Of a stretch of DNA of 64,000 nucleotides, positions 1-13,100 are shown one piece after another. Below the pieces are notes generated by a model, which was not told the DNA's origin, did not search any database, and worked only from the letters and a program-made list of their open reading frames with translations. The stretch lies in contig OX421497.1 of NCBI GenBank assembly GCA_949126835.1, forward strand, positions 48,708,474-48,772,473. The letters are read 5' to 3'. The translations under genes and the position numbers were made by a program. Each line of letters opens with the position of its first letter. Position 1 is the first letter of the stretch. This stretch comes from Anisus vortex (lineage: Eukaryota > Mollusca > Gastropoda > Planorbidae).

Positions 1-1176
1 GTTAGGGCTAACAAACAGATATTTGACCACTACTCTTGCCTAGATTTGACCAACAACATCTTTGCTTGTACTATATGTAAACGCAAATATGCCAGGCCAA
101 CCACTCTGACCAGACATTTCAAGACACATGTTTGCCAGTTTTGTAACAAGTTTTTTGAGGACAAATCAGATTTACTTGAACACAAATATAGACACCGTAA
201 GAAGGCAGCTCTGATGAAAGCTGAGATAACTGGAGAAGGTAGCAAAATGCCCCCATCACCAATTGTATCCAAGCAGAATCGTGACATGTTTAAAAGGTAC
301 TCTTACATTGACTCTGAACGGAACATCAATAGGTGTACTCTATGTTGTAAAGATTTTGTTCGCAGAACTGTACTTACACGTCACATGAAAACACACATCT
401 GTAGCCACTGTGATAAGTTTTTTGAAGATAAATATGACCTTGCTAAACACACCTCATTCCACAAAGTTGAGAAACATTATCTAGAAGAAGATGACGCTAA
501 TAACGAGGAGTATACAGAGTTTGATGAGGATGAAAAGCAATACTCCACCAACTCGTCTATTGCTGGCAACCTCGATGGTGATGACAAAAATATGGCTCTC
601 CCTCCTTCGTTTTCATCATCGATGAGTCACTTCAATCCCTCATATCACACCCAACCTCCCTGCACCAGCAGGAATGACACCATCACATTCATTCAGATTC
701 CTAGTACAGAGGGTGGTGATAACGCCAGCTCTCATGTCTATACTGGTTCCAGTAATGGAGCTTCATCTTATCAGATTATTTCCCAGCCAGTAGAAGTTTA
801 TAAAGATAATGCACAAGAGTCATTCTTAGTTGCTTCTACCAGCTGCCAAGGACAAGATGTGGAGAAAATTATTGCCATTTCCCAACCACAAATAGTCTCA
901 TCTAGTTCTGAAGGCAGGGAACGTCTGTTTGAATGTGGAGAGTGTGGCAAGAGGTTCTTCAAGAATGGACACTTGAAGTCCCATATGACTATTCATACAG
1001 GTGACCGGCCCTATGTGTGCCGCCTGTGTGGGAAGGCATTTGGAAGGGGAACAACTCTGCGCAAACATGAAAAGACTCACATGAAGCGCTGTAAGATCTG
1101 TGATACAACTTTCACACACAAGTATGAATTAGACCTGCATATGCAGATTCATAGAACATATGCTTTCTATAAGTAG
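1..1176 (+). CDS. C2H2 zinc-finger protein, 3' part (5' end outside window)
   Basis: The frame is open from base 1 to the TAG at 1174-1176, so this is the last coding exon, or part of it, of a gene beginning upstream. The codon at 46 is TTG and is not a credible start. Seven C2H2 fingers are visible: two near the start (CTIC..H..H and CQFC..H..H), two more around 333-465 (CTLC and CSHC), and three at the C-terminus (CGEC, CRLC, CKIC). The first two pairs are near-duplicates of each other. Both use very short linkers (KTHVC, KTHIC) instead of TGEKP, while the C-terminal block has one TGDRP linker. An acidic stretch and a long Ser-rich region separate the blocks. The family binds DNA in the nucleus; the target cannot be inferred. 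Translation is certain in this frame, but orthology is not assigned. Confidence 0.9.
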   Translation, partial: VRANKQIFDHYSCLDLTNNIFACTICKRKYARPTTLTRHFKTHVCQFCNKFFEDKSDLLEHKYRHRKKAALMKAEITGEGSKMPPSPIVSKQNRDMFKRYSYIDSERNINRCTLCCKDFVRRTVLTRHMKTHICSHCDKFFEDKYDLAKHTSFHKVEKHYLEEDDANNEEYTEFDEDEKQYSTNSSIAGNLDGDDKNMALPPSFSSSMSHFNPSYHTQPPCTSRNDTITFIQIPSTEGGDNASSHVYTGSSNGASSYQIISQPVEVYKDNAQESFLVASTSCQGQDVEKIIAISQPQIVSSSSEGRERLFECGECGKRFFKNGHLKSHMTIHTGDRPYVCRLCGKAFGRGTTLRKHEKTHMKRCKICDTTFTHKYELDLHMQIHRTYAFYK

Positions 1177-4155
1177 TACATACACCCATGGCTTTAGCTA
1201 TTTCTGCTAGCAGAACATTGATTGTTTGTATATTTGTGCATTTTCTTTTCTTTGACACAGAAATTTGTGTTGCGTTATTTAATTTGGTTTGCATGTTTCA
1301 TTCATTTGCAAGTGTTGTAAGTAAAACTGTGACTGACTAGTGGCAGATAGTTCATCCTCATTATATGTCAATTCTTTGTCACGAAATCAGAAAACTACCT
1401 TGACAATAATTTGTCGTACTTGACGTGTCTTTCATGTGTCTATACATTTCACATTGAATGCTTTATTTTAATTTTTGTTTGAAACATCTGTCTTTATATA
1501 TACATCATTGTGATTACTCTGATAAGCTATAATGAAAATATATTTAAAATCCAATCTATCTCTATCCCATATATTTACATGTGTAATTCTATTCTGCCAG
1601 TGTACAAGTAGAAGAACCTGGTGAGTGAACAGATTACTGATCAATCAATGTTAGTTTTCTGACTCTTCTATGAAGATATTCAATAGTTGAATATTGTACA
1701 AATGTTATAAAGCATTTTACTTCATCATGATTAAGTATTACCCATGGCTTTCAATGACATGACACAAGAATAGTTGCTCCCAATGTGTCATTATGTCATA
1801 GTGCATGGTATTGAAATGATGACAAATATACATAGTTGATATACAAGTGTCATTCACATTTATAACCCATGATCTAGATTCCCCCCCCTTCCCCCCCCCC
1901 CTTCCCCCCCCCCCCCCCTCACTAAGTTACTGTAATGAAAACAATACTGGTACTGGTAGTTGATTTTTCAGTTATCATATTATGGACTTCAGAAAGAAGG
2001 TACTTTCTTGTGATTTTATGTACATATAATAATGAGTAGTCAGTCCACTTGCAAATAGTTCTTATTGAACTAGAAGAAATTTTGCAGAAATCCATGTTTT
2101 ATGTCATTATTTAGCATCTTTTGATAATAGTTTTATATTTTATAGCAAATATATTGAAGCACTGAGAATTTTGTGGAGGTTTAGACAAATATTAACGTAT
2201 AAAAAAGACCTTCTTGAAGACGGAGGGGGGGGGTAATTTAAAAAAAAAGTGACAGCATGTTTTGCAAGTGGACTTCTGATATCTTACTTCTTATATATTG
2301 CAGAAACTTCTTTTATACAGAATGTATGAAATACAAGGAAAATGTTTTAAAACTATCTTGTATTAGACTAGACTAATTATAATATTCTATTTGTATATAT
2401 GGATCATTGCTTTTCATTTCATCTTTCAATGGGCAAATATTTACTTACACAGAATTATTATTTGTAGAAAAACTTTGTATTCAAATTGGTCAAAGATTAG
2501 ATACCGTTATTTTTTTAATGAACTTAACCAATTCAGTGAAAAATTGAAGAATTTTATTTTTGTACAGATATTTTATTCATATAAATGTTTTGGTGAATAA
2601 CAAACAACTTTTGATACCAGTATATTATTTTAATTGACATACAGATAATCATCAAAGTTGGATACATGAACAAGGGAGATTACTAAGAAGCAACAAGTTA
2701 GGGTTTCTATGGTAACTTATACCTTGCTCATTGCATTGATGTAGATAGCTTTCTAAACACCTCCATAGTTCACTCTTTTAGTTTTTTTTTAGCTGGGTAT
2801 TGTTTTAAATTCACTTTTTGTTAGCTTTTAATGACACATTATGTTTGTATGGAGTATTCTGATCAGTTGAATTGTTCCAAGTTTACTAATTGATTCAGTT
2901 GGACATATTAATTTTGAGTGGAGATAGTTTGTATTGACACTATTGTTCTAGCTTGGTTTTAACATTTTCTTTCCACAGGTTATTTTATTCACTGTTGTTA
3001 TTTGTGTTCTCTCGGTGATTTGAATAAATTGTTTAAATTTCTATGTAGTTTTGTTTTATACTTTGTATTTACGTCTTGTGTCTGTTTTAGATAGTTGTGT
3101 TTTGTGCCACATTGACTAACATTTGTAAGAGACAACCTTGTTATCTGCCATTGACAAAATAACCAGTTGAGATCATTGTCAAGAGAAACTGGCAGAAAAA
3201 AACGTGTAGAACAAAATATATGCCTACTATTAGAAATATAAAAAAAACGAATTGAATTCTTCCAATGGGAAGACATTACATCTTAGCACCAAGAAAACAT
3301 GAATTAAATACATTGTCACTATTAATACTATTATAGAGTATAAACTCAAGATACAAAAAAATAACAAAAGATAAACAAAATAACGAAAGAGTAATTTCAT
3401 ATTCACCCTTCATGGTAGTCATTGGTAGGTAAGAAATGCACCATTCAAGTAGCTATATGAAATGTTTTACGTGCAAACTGTCACAGTTGACACTTCTTGA
3501 AGGTTTCAAGTGGTGATGTTGCTTTGAAATACAAGTGCAAGAATAGAGCAATCCATGGGAATACCCGATGGAGAACACAATTGCCACCATCATTAGATCT
3601 ATTTTAATGTCGTAATAAACTAAAATAAGCTAGGACGTTTTTTTTTTTGTTTTTTATTTTGTAAATGGGGCTATCAACGTAGACGATAACCGAAAAGGAT
3701 ATTATAGAACCTATCAGGGCCTACTCAAAATGTTGAAGCTGGGTAGAAGAATGCCCTTCGCCCCTAACCCGTCTTCTGTTTAAAACTTTTGAAAGACATT
3801 TAAATTAGGTATAAGTTACCAATTATTTCTTATTATTACTCTATTAATTTTTGAAAACGGTTCTCAAATGCTTCAAGGCTACGCATCCAACGCCGCTTAT
3901 GACAAAAAAGATAGGCTACAGTACCAGTAAAATAGACAATACCAGATGAATTAATGTTTCTCTGTGTTACTTTGCTGAAAAAAACTAATGTAATTACCGG
4001 TTATTTAAAAATGTATTTTGACGTTTTCTTAGCATCAAACTAAATAACGTTTCGATAAAAATAAATAAACAGTAATAATTATACAAATAATCGTGACCTT
4101 TTAGCTGACATAATATTGTTAGAAAAATCTGTACAGCAAATGTTACCTATGCCAA
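1177..4155. other. 3' UTR of the zinc-finger gene and intergenic DNA
   Basis: No convincing coding exon is seen. The stretch is AT-rich. It holds a poly-C tract broken by TT (about 1880-1918), a G-run with an A-run at 2222-2248, and an AATAAA at 3023-3028 that could end a long 3' UTR. The small ORFs here show no recognisable protein and no splice context. Confidence 0.5.
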
Positions 4156-4168
4156 AGGTCAAAGGTAT
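4156..4168 (+). promoter_or_regulatory. Possible DR1 nuclear-receptor half-site pair
   Basis: AGGTCA, one base, then AGGTAT lies 12 bases before the ATG of the PEP-synthase-like gene. A direct repeat with 1-base spacing is the HNF4/RXR-type layout. The second half-site is imperfect and the site may lie inside the 5' UTR, so it could be chance. Confidence 0.2.
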
Positions 4169-4180
4169 CACAACAGCAAC

Positions 4181-7100
4181 ATGACGCCTCTTTTAATTTT
4201 TCTCCTAAGCGCTGCGGCTGCAGTTTATATTTGGTTAGTAATTGAATGGGTTATCCGAAACTTAGAAGTGAGAAACGTTCACATACCAAAGATTTATCGC
4301 CAACCAGGTTTGTTTTATCCGCTCAAGTATCGCTTGTTTAAAATTATACTTTGGTTAAGGAAACGCCAAAATGAACAAAAGCGAAGAAGCAAACTTGTCT
4401 CTTCATCTGATTCGGGTTACGGGGTTTGTTCCAAAAACTCACCCGAAGAGATGGACAAACTACAGGAATTACCTGAAGATAAACCAGAGGTAGGTGATTG
4501 CAATTTCACCATTCATTTATTTTATATGGTTTGATTTAATTTATCTACCACCTTATATTTATATCTTTAGGTAGGCTTGTAATTATTAATTAAGTTCAAC
4601 TTAAAACTTAAGTTGTAATAAATTAATGTTTGTGGTAGATGATGATCATGATGATCACATTAATTTTCATTCATCACTCATCACAGTTTACAGTAGGCCT
4701 AAGTGGTAATAATTAATGATGAAATAATTTCTTATAACATCAAACTTTAGGCTGTAGATGCAGTATATTTCAATGGTGGAAACTCTCAAGGACAGTTTAT
4801 AGTTGCTGCAACAGCAAGGCGCCATCAAAATGTTGTTCAAACTATTCTATATCTCAGAGTATGGTATTTATTTTATTCTTGCACCTCAGATCAATGACTT
4901 ATTTTTTTTTACAGACATAATATTGCTCCTTACTTAAAAAGAGAATATTCTTATGATTTAAATTGGATTTCATATTATTAAATAATTATAATAAAGCTGA
5001 ACAGTAATCACATTGCAATTAAAATGTAAGGTAGTTGCAATTACTAAATTTAATTGCATGTTGAACTTTAGCATTGGTCATTGGTCAACAGTTAATCAGA
5101 TGACCCCATTCCACCCCCACCTACATACTGAAATAAATAAATGACATCTTGACTTATTTTCCAATGCTACTTATGTTAATTAGCCATTCTTGAGTCAGGA
5201 GAGCTTACATTTTTATTTTACATATAATGTAGTGTTCACACCTTCCCCTATAGCTGAACTACATATAATGTAGTGTTCACACATTCCCCTATAGCTGAAC
5301 TACATATAAATATAATGTAGTGTTCACACATTCCCCTATAGCTGAACTTCATATAATGTAGTGTTCACACATTCCCATATAGCTGAACTACATATAATGT
5401 ACTGTTCACACCTTCCCCTATAGCTGAACTACATACAATGTAGTGTTCACACCTTCCCCTATAGCTGAACTACATATAATGTAGTGTTCACACCTTCCCC
5501 TATAGCTGAACTACATATAAATATAATGTAGTGTTCACACATTCCCCTATAGCTGAACTACATATAATGTAGTGTTCACACCTTCCCCTATAGCTGAACT
5601 ACATATAAATATAATGTAGTGTTCACACCTTCCCCTATAGCTGAACTACATATAATGTAGTGTTCACACCTTCCCCTGTTGCTGAGCTACATATAATGTA
5701 GTGTTCACACCTTCCCCTATAGCTGAACTACATATAATGTAGTGTTCACACCTTCCCCTATAGCTGAACTACATATAATGTAGTGTTCACACCTTCCCCT
5801 ATAGCTGAGCTACATATAATGTAGTGTTCACACCTTCCCCTATAGCTGAGCTACATATAATGTAGTGTTCACACCTTCCCTTATAGCTGAACTACACATA
5901 ATGTAGTGTTCACACCTTCCCCTAAAGCTGAACTACATATAATGTAGTGTTCACACCTTCCCCTATAGCTGAACTACATATAATGTAGTGTACACACCTT
6001 CCCCTATAGCTGAACTACATATAATGTAGTGTTCACACCTTCCCCTATAGCTGAGCTACATATAATGTAGTGTTCACACCTTCCCCTATAGCTGAGCTAC
6101 ATATAATGTAGTGTTCACACCTTCCCCTATAGCTGAACTACATATAATGTAGTGTTCACACCTTCCCCTATAGCTGAACTACATATAATGTAGTGTTCAC
6201 ACCTTCCCCTATAGCTGAACTACATATAATGTAGTGTTCACACCTTCCCCTATAGCTGAACTACATATAATGTAGTGTTCACACCTTCCCCTATAGCTGA
6301 ACTACATATAATGTAGTGTTCACACCTTCCCCTATAGCTGAACTACATATAATGTAGTGTTCACACCTTCCCCTATAGCTGAACTACATATAATGTAGTG
6401 TTCACACATTCCCCTATAGCTGAACTACATATAATGTAGTGTTCACACCTTCCCCTATAGCTCAGCTACATATAATGTAGTGTTTACACCTTCCCCTATA
6501 GCTGAACTACATATAATGTAGTGTTCACACCTTCCCCTATAGCTGAACTACATATAATGTAGTGTTCACACCTTCCCCTATAGCTGAACTACATATAATG
6601 TAGTGTTCACACCTTCCCCTATAGCTGAACTACATATAATGTAGTGTTCACACCTTCCCCTATAGCTGAACTACATATAATGTAGTGTTTACACCTTCCC
6701 CTATAGCTGAACTACATATAATGTAGTGTTCACACCTTCCCATATAGCTCAGCTACATATAATGTAGTGTTCACACCTTCCCCTATAGCTGAGCTACATA
6801 TAATGTAGTGTTCACACCTTCCCCTATAGCTCACCTACATATAATGTAGTGTTCACACCTTCCCCTGTAGCTGAGCTACACATAATGTAGTGTTCACATC
6901 TTCCCCTGTAGCTGAGCTACACATAATGTAGTGTTCACAGCTTCCCCTGTAGCTGAGCTACACATAATGTAGTGTTCACAGCTTCCCCTGTAGCTGAGCT
7001 ACACATAATGTAGTGTTCACAGCTTCCCCTGTAGCTGAGCTACACATAATGTAGTGTTCACAGCTTCCCCTGTAGCTGAGCTACACATAATGTAGTGTTC

Positions 7101-10100
7101 ACAGCTTCCCCTGTAGCTGAGCTACACATAATGTAGTGTTCACAGCTTCCCCTGTAGCTGAGCTACACATAATGTAGTGTTCACACCTTCCCCTGTAGCT
7201 GAGCTACACATAATGTAGTGTTCACACCTTCCCCTGTAGCTGAGCTACACATAATGTAGTGTTCACACCTTCCCCTGTAGCTGAGCTACACATAATGTAG
7301 TGTTCACACCTTCCCCTGTAGCTGAGCTACACATAATGTAGTGTACACACCTTCCCCTGTAGCTGAGCTACACATAATGTAGTGTTCACAGCTTCCCCTG
7401 TAGCTGAGCTACACATAATGTAGTGTTCACAGCTTCCCCTGTAGCTGAGCTACACATAATGTAGTGTTCACAGCTTCCCCTGTAGCTGAGCTACACATAA
7501 TGTAGTGTTCACACCTTCCCCTGTAGCTGAGCTACACATAATGTAGTGTTCACACCTTCCCCTGTAGCTGAGCTACACATAATGTAGTGTTCACACCTTC
7601 CCCTGTAGCTGAGCTACACATAATGTAGTGTTCACACCTTCCCCTGTAGCTGAGCTACACATAATGTAGTGTTCACACCTTCCCCTGTAGCTGAGCTACA
7701 CATAATGTAGTGTACACACCTTCCCCTGTAGCTGAGCTACACATAATGTAGTGTTCACACCTTCCCCTGTAGCTCACCTACATATAATGTAGTGTTCACA
7801 CCTTCCCCTGTAGCTGAGTTACATATAATGTAGTGTTCACACCTTCCCCTGTAGCTGAGCTACATATAATGTAGTGTTCACACCTTCCCCTGTAGCTGAG
7901 CTACATATAATGTAGTGTTCACACCTTCCCCTGTAGCTGAGCTACACATAATGTAGTGTTCACAGCTTCCCCTGTAGCTGAGCTACACATAATGTAGTGT
8001 TCACAGCTTCCCCTGTAACACATAATGTAGTGTTCACACCTTCCCCTGTAGCTGAGCTACACATAATGTAGTGTTCACACCTTCCCCTGTAGCTGAGCTA
8101 CACATAATGTAGTGTTCACACCTTCCCCTGTAGCTGAGCTACACATAATGTAGTGTTCACACCTTCCCCTGTAGCTGAGCTACACATAATGTAGTGTTCA
8201 TACCTTCCCCTGTAGCTGAGCTACACATAATGTAGTGTTCACACCTTCCCATGTAGCTGAGCTACACATAATGTAGTGTTCACACCTTCCCCTGTAGCTG
8301 AGCTACACATAATGTAGTGTTCACACCTTCCCCTGCAGCTGAGCTACACATAATGTAGTGTTCACACCTTCCCCTGCAGCTGAGCTACACATAATGTAGT
8401 GTTCACACCTTCCCCTGCAGCTGAGCTACACATAATGTAGTGTTCACACCTTCCCCTGCAGCTGAGCTACACATAATGTAGTGTTCACACCTTCCCCTGC
8501 AGCTGAGCTACACATAATGTAGTGTTCACACCTTCCCCTGCAGCTGAGCTACACATAATGTAGTGTTCACACCTTCCCCTGCAGCTGAGCTACACATAAT
8601 GTAGTGTTCACACCTTCCCCTGTAGCTGAGCTACACATAATGTAGTGTTCACACCTTCCCCTGTAGCTGAGCTACACATAATGTAGTGTTCACACCTTCC
8701 CCTGTAGCTGAGCTACACATAATGTAGTGTTCACACCTTCCCCTGTAGCTGAGCTACACACAATGTAGTGTTCACACCTTCCCCTGTAGCTGAGCTACAC
8801 ACAATGTAGTGTTCACACCTTCCCCTGTAGCTGAGCTACACACAATGTAGTGTTCACACCTTCCCCTGTAGCTGAGCTACACATAATGTAGTGTTCACAC
8901 CTTCCCCTGTAGCTGAGCTACACATAATGTAGTGTTCACACCTTCCCCTGTAGCTGAGCTACACATAATGTAGTGTTCACACCTTCCCCTGTAGCTGAGC
9001 TACACATAATGTAGTGTTCACACCTTCCCCTGTAGCTGAGCTACACATAATGTAGTGTTCACACCTTCCCCTGTAGCTGAGCTACACATAATGTAGTGTT
9101 CAAACCTTCCCCTGTAGCTGAGCTACACATAATGTAGTGTTCACACCTTCCCCTGTAGCTGAGCTACACATAATGTAGTGTTCTCACCTTCCCCTGTAGC
9201 TGAGCTACACATAATGTAGTGTTTACACCTTCTTCTGTAGCTGAGCTACACATAATGTAGTGTTCACACCTTCCCCTGTCGCTGAGCTACACATAATGTA
9301 GTGTTCACACCTTCCCCTGTCGCTGAGCTACACATAATGTAGTGTTCACACCTTCCCCTGTAGCTGAGCTACACATAATGTAGTGTTCACACCTTCCCCT
9401 GTAGCTGAGCTACACATAATGTAGTGTTCACACCTTCCCCTGTAGCTGAGCTACACATAATGTAGTGTTCACACCTTCCCCTGTAGCTGAGCTACACATA
9501 ATGTAGTGTTCACACCTTCCCCTGTAGCTGAGCTACACTTAATGTAGTGTTCACACCTTCCCCTGTAGCTGAGCTACACTTAATGTAGTGTTCACACCTT
9601 CCCCTGTAGCTGAGCTACACATAATGTAGTGTTCACACCTTCCCCTGTAGCTGAGCTACACATAATGTAGTGTTCACTCCTTCCCCTGTAGCTGAACTAC
9701 ACATAATGTAGTGTTCACACCTTCCCCTGTAGCTGAGCTACACACAATGTAGTGTTCACACCTTCTTCTGTAGCTGAGCTACACACAATGTAGTGTTCAC
9801 ACCTTCTTCTGTAGCTGAGCTACACATAATGTAGTGTTAACACCTTCCCCTGTAGCTGAACTACACATAATGTAGTGTTCACACCTTCCCCTATAGCTGA
9901 ACTACACATAATGTAGTGTTCACACCTTCCCCTATAGCTGAACTACACATAATGTAGTGTTCACACCTTCCCCTATAGCTGAACTACATATAATGTAGTG
10001 TTCACAACTTCCCCTATAGCTGAACTACATATAATGTAGTGTTCACACCTTCCCCTATAGCTGAACTACATATAATGTAGTTTTCACACCTTCCCCTATA

Positions 10101-13100
10101 GCTGAACTACATATAATGTAGTGTTCACACCTTCCCCTATAGCTGAACTACATATAATGTAGTGTTCACACCTTCCCCTATTTTCACCAGACACTAAAGT
10201 TCCACATTAGGTTTTGCTTTGTTTTGAAAAGTCTTTTCCTGTGTTTACAGTAAGAAGAGTTCCCTATAAAGTTCATTGGTCTAGCGAGGTTATAGAAAAA
10301 ATTCACCGGTTTTAGCTGTCACTATATTAATAGTCTATTTTCAGAAAATTTAAAAAAAAGGCTAGATGCTAGAATAGATTTAAAACTTGCCAGATGCTAG
10401 GATTTTTTTCCTGGATCAATAAAGGTAGTCTAACACTGCTCTAATGGGTACTCATAAGAAAAAGGAAGACTGTTGGGCATTAAACTGGCTACACAATCTT
10501 CTTTCCATGTCTTCTATTTGTATACTTTAACAAAATTGTCTAGAAGTGTAAATCATATGTGTGCTCTTATCGTTGACAGCTTCCATCTATTGGTCTGTTA
10601 GAGTTACCTTCCTTGCCAGATACATGGCTTGTGCATGCCAGCACCACAGATACATACTCAGCTGGTGGCTTAACCATAAGACCAGTGAAGGTCATGGCCA
10701 CATGGTCAATAGCATTTGATGGTCATCTCAGGTAAATATTATGAACACAATCTTTGCTTATGTTGATCATTATTTTGTATTTTGAGACCATTGTATACAA
10801 TTAGTATAGTATATTAACAAGTAAATAACAAATGTCAATACACCATCAGCATTGTAACACAAGCTTTTATTTCTGTATAGCCAGCACTCTAACAATTTCA
10901 ACAAGGGGAACAACACAACAAATAATTATAACAGTCACAACTAGTAAACATTTTTATTGCCCTTACGGCTAAGTAAAAAAAAAATTCAATTTGTACATAA
11001 AATCTCAACATTTAGAAACTGGTACACCTTAAAAAGTTTTTTTATTACAACCTGGCATTTTTTTTTTTCCACGTTTTGAATTTACAGTTCAATAGAGTTT
11101 TGTTTTTTTAGTGCAATTTTATCGTTTAAATTGGCAAAAAGAGACATTTATAAACTGACTTTCAGAGTGGCAGAAACAGGAAAAGAAGTTCAAGTGACCT
11201 TTGACCTTGTGTGGAAAGCTTACACAAAACCATTTGACTTTGATACAGATCTTCACCCCCATGTGATGGCTGATGCTATAGCCAGAGAAAAATGGTCCAG
11301 AAAATATTTTAACAATCTTAAAAGGTATCAAGCTAATTCTTTCCAAACATTTGGTTATAAGTTTGATCAGTAATTATAAACACTCATTTGAAAAAAAAAA
11401 TCACAAATAACAAAAGTACTAATTGATGTTTCAGAGTTCATCAGACTCACTATGAACAATTTGGAAATATACAGGGAACTGTGCAGGTTTCTGGATATGA
11501 TGACCAAGATATTATGGTCCAAGGAGTTAGGGATCATTCTTACGGTACTTGACATAAATAAAAAATGTTTTTTTTTTTACTTAAAACTAAAAATAAAACA
11601 AAGTTGTGTGTCAATATTGTTAAAACAGGTTGAAGGAAAATGTACATTAATATTCACACATGAACGGCACAATAAACTAAAGAAAAAAAAATACAGCATT
11701 TGTAGTTAAATGAGCTTTTCAAAATCTGGTAATAAAGTTGATGACAGAATGAAGATAGGCATGATTTGGGATAAATTGCAATTTGTAGCCTTTGTTTTCT
11801 ATCAACTTCCTCTGGTTTAGAATTTTGTCTTTGGCTGTGTGTCAGCTTGTAATAATTGTAACTTTTTAATATTGTAACTCTGTAATATTGTAATTGATCT
11901 TCTATTTGTCTTGGTGGAAATACATCCCTCAGAGGGTTCCAGCCTGCATCATATAAAAGAAAATTAATTGGGCCTCCTTAATAAATGTGTATGTATTTAT
12001 TGATGCCAGCAGACCCTAAAAATGTATACACTTTATACTCAGCTTACTTATCCACATAAACGAATAATAGAAATAAACCACCTATAATTAGAGCAAATCA
12101 ATACCATAAAAAGGACGTCTCAGTCACTTGAAATGTGTTTACAGGTCAGTGTTTAGGAAATGTAATTGTATAGTTAAGTGACAGCATATAACAATGGCAT
12201 CAAGAAATATTGTTTCTATGCCTGATCCATTCTTTTTATAGATCAGTGATTCAGTGATGGGTTTCCATATAATTTTGTTTTCTACACTGTTTTTATAGAT
12301 CAGTGATTCAGTGATGGGTTTTCATATAATTTTGTTTTAAACACTGTTTTTATAATGAAACTTTATTTCAACTCCTCAGTAAGACAATACTGGGAAAATG
12401 TTTGTTTTTGTAAAATATCCTTTAACAACTTAAAAACTGTTTATTATGAAAGTATAGCAGAGGTAAATAGATTTGTCTATGTGTTAATATCAACAGGCAA
12501 TATTCGTGACTGGAAATTATTTCATCGCTATGTTCTCAGCTATGTACACCTTGAAGATGGCACTGCGATGTGTGTTGGAGCTATATCCATGCCTCTTACA
12601 CTTTCAAGGTTGGACAAAATATTTATATTTCAATTAATCAATGATCCAGTTTCTTCTTTTAAGGTTTAAACCTTGTGCTACAATAAAATTGACATTCAGA
12701 TTGATCTCAAAGATTGGATGTTTTTTAAACAGAAGTTTTGTTAGATGTTTTTAATGTAAGGCAATTTTAATTAATTATACTTGACTGGACTCAACGGTCT
12801 ACATGTAACCAACTGTTTGCTAAATTATATTTGACTGGACTCAACAGTGAACATGTAACCAACTGTTTGCTAAATTATATTTGACTGGACTCAACAGTGA
12901 ACATGTAACCAACTGTTCGCTAAATTATATTTGACTGGACTCAACAGTGAACATGTAACCAACTGCTTGCTAAATTATATTTGACTGGACTCAACAGTGA
13001 ACATGTAACCAACTGTTTGCTAAATTATATTTGACTGGACTCAACAGTAAACATGTAACCAACTGTTTGCTAAATTATATTTGACTGGACTCAACAGTGA

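Noticed and set aside
11119..11346. Minus-strand ORF opposite exon 4 of the PEP-synthase-like gene
   Set aside because: It is the antisense shadow of a conserved exon whose plus-strand frame fits the family and both splice phases.
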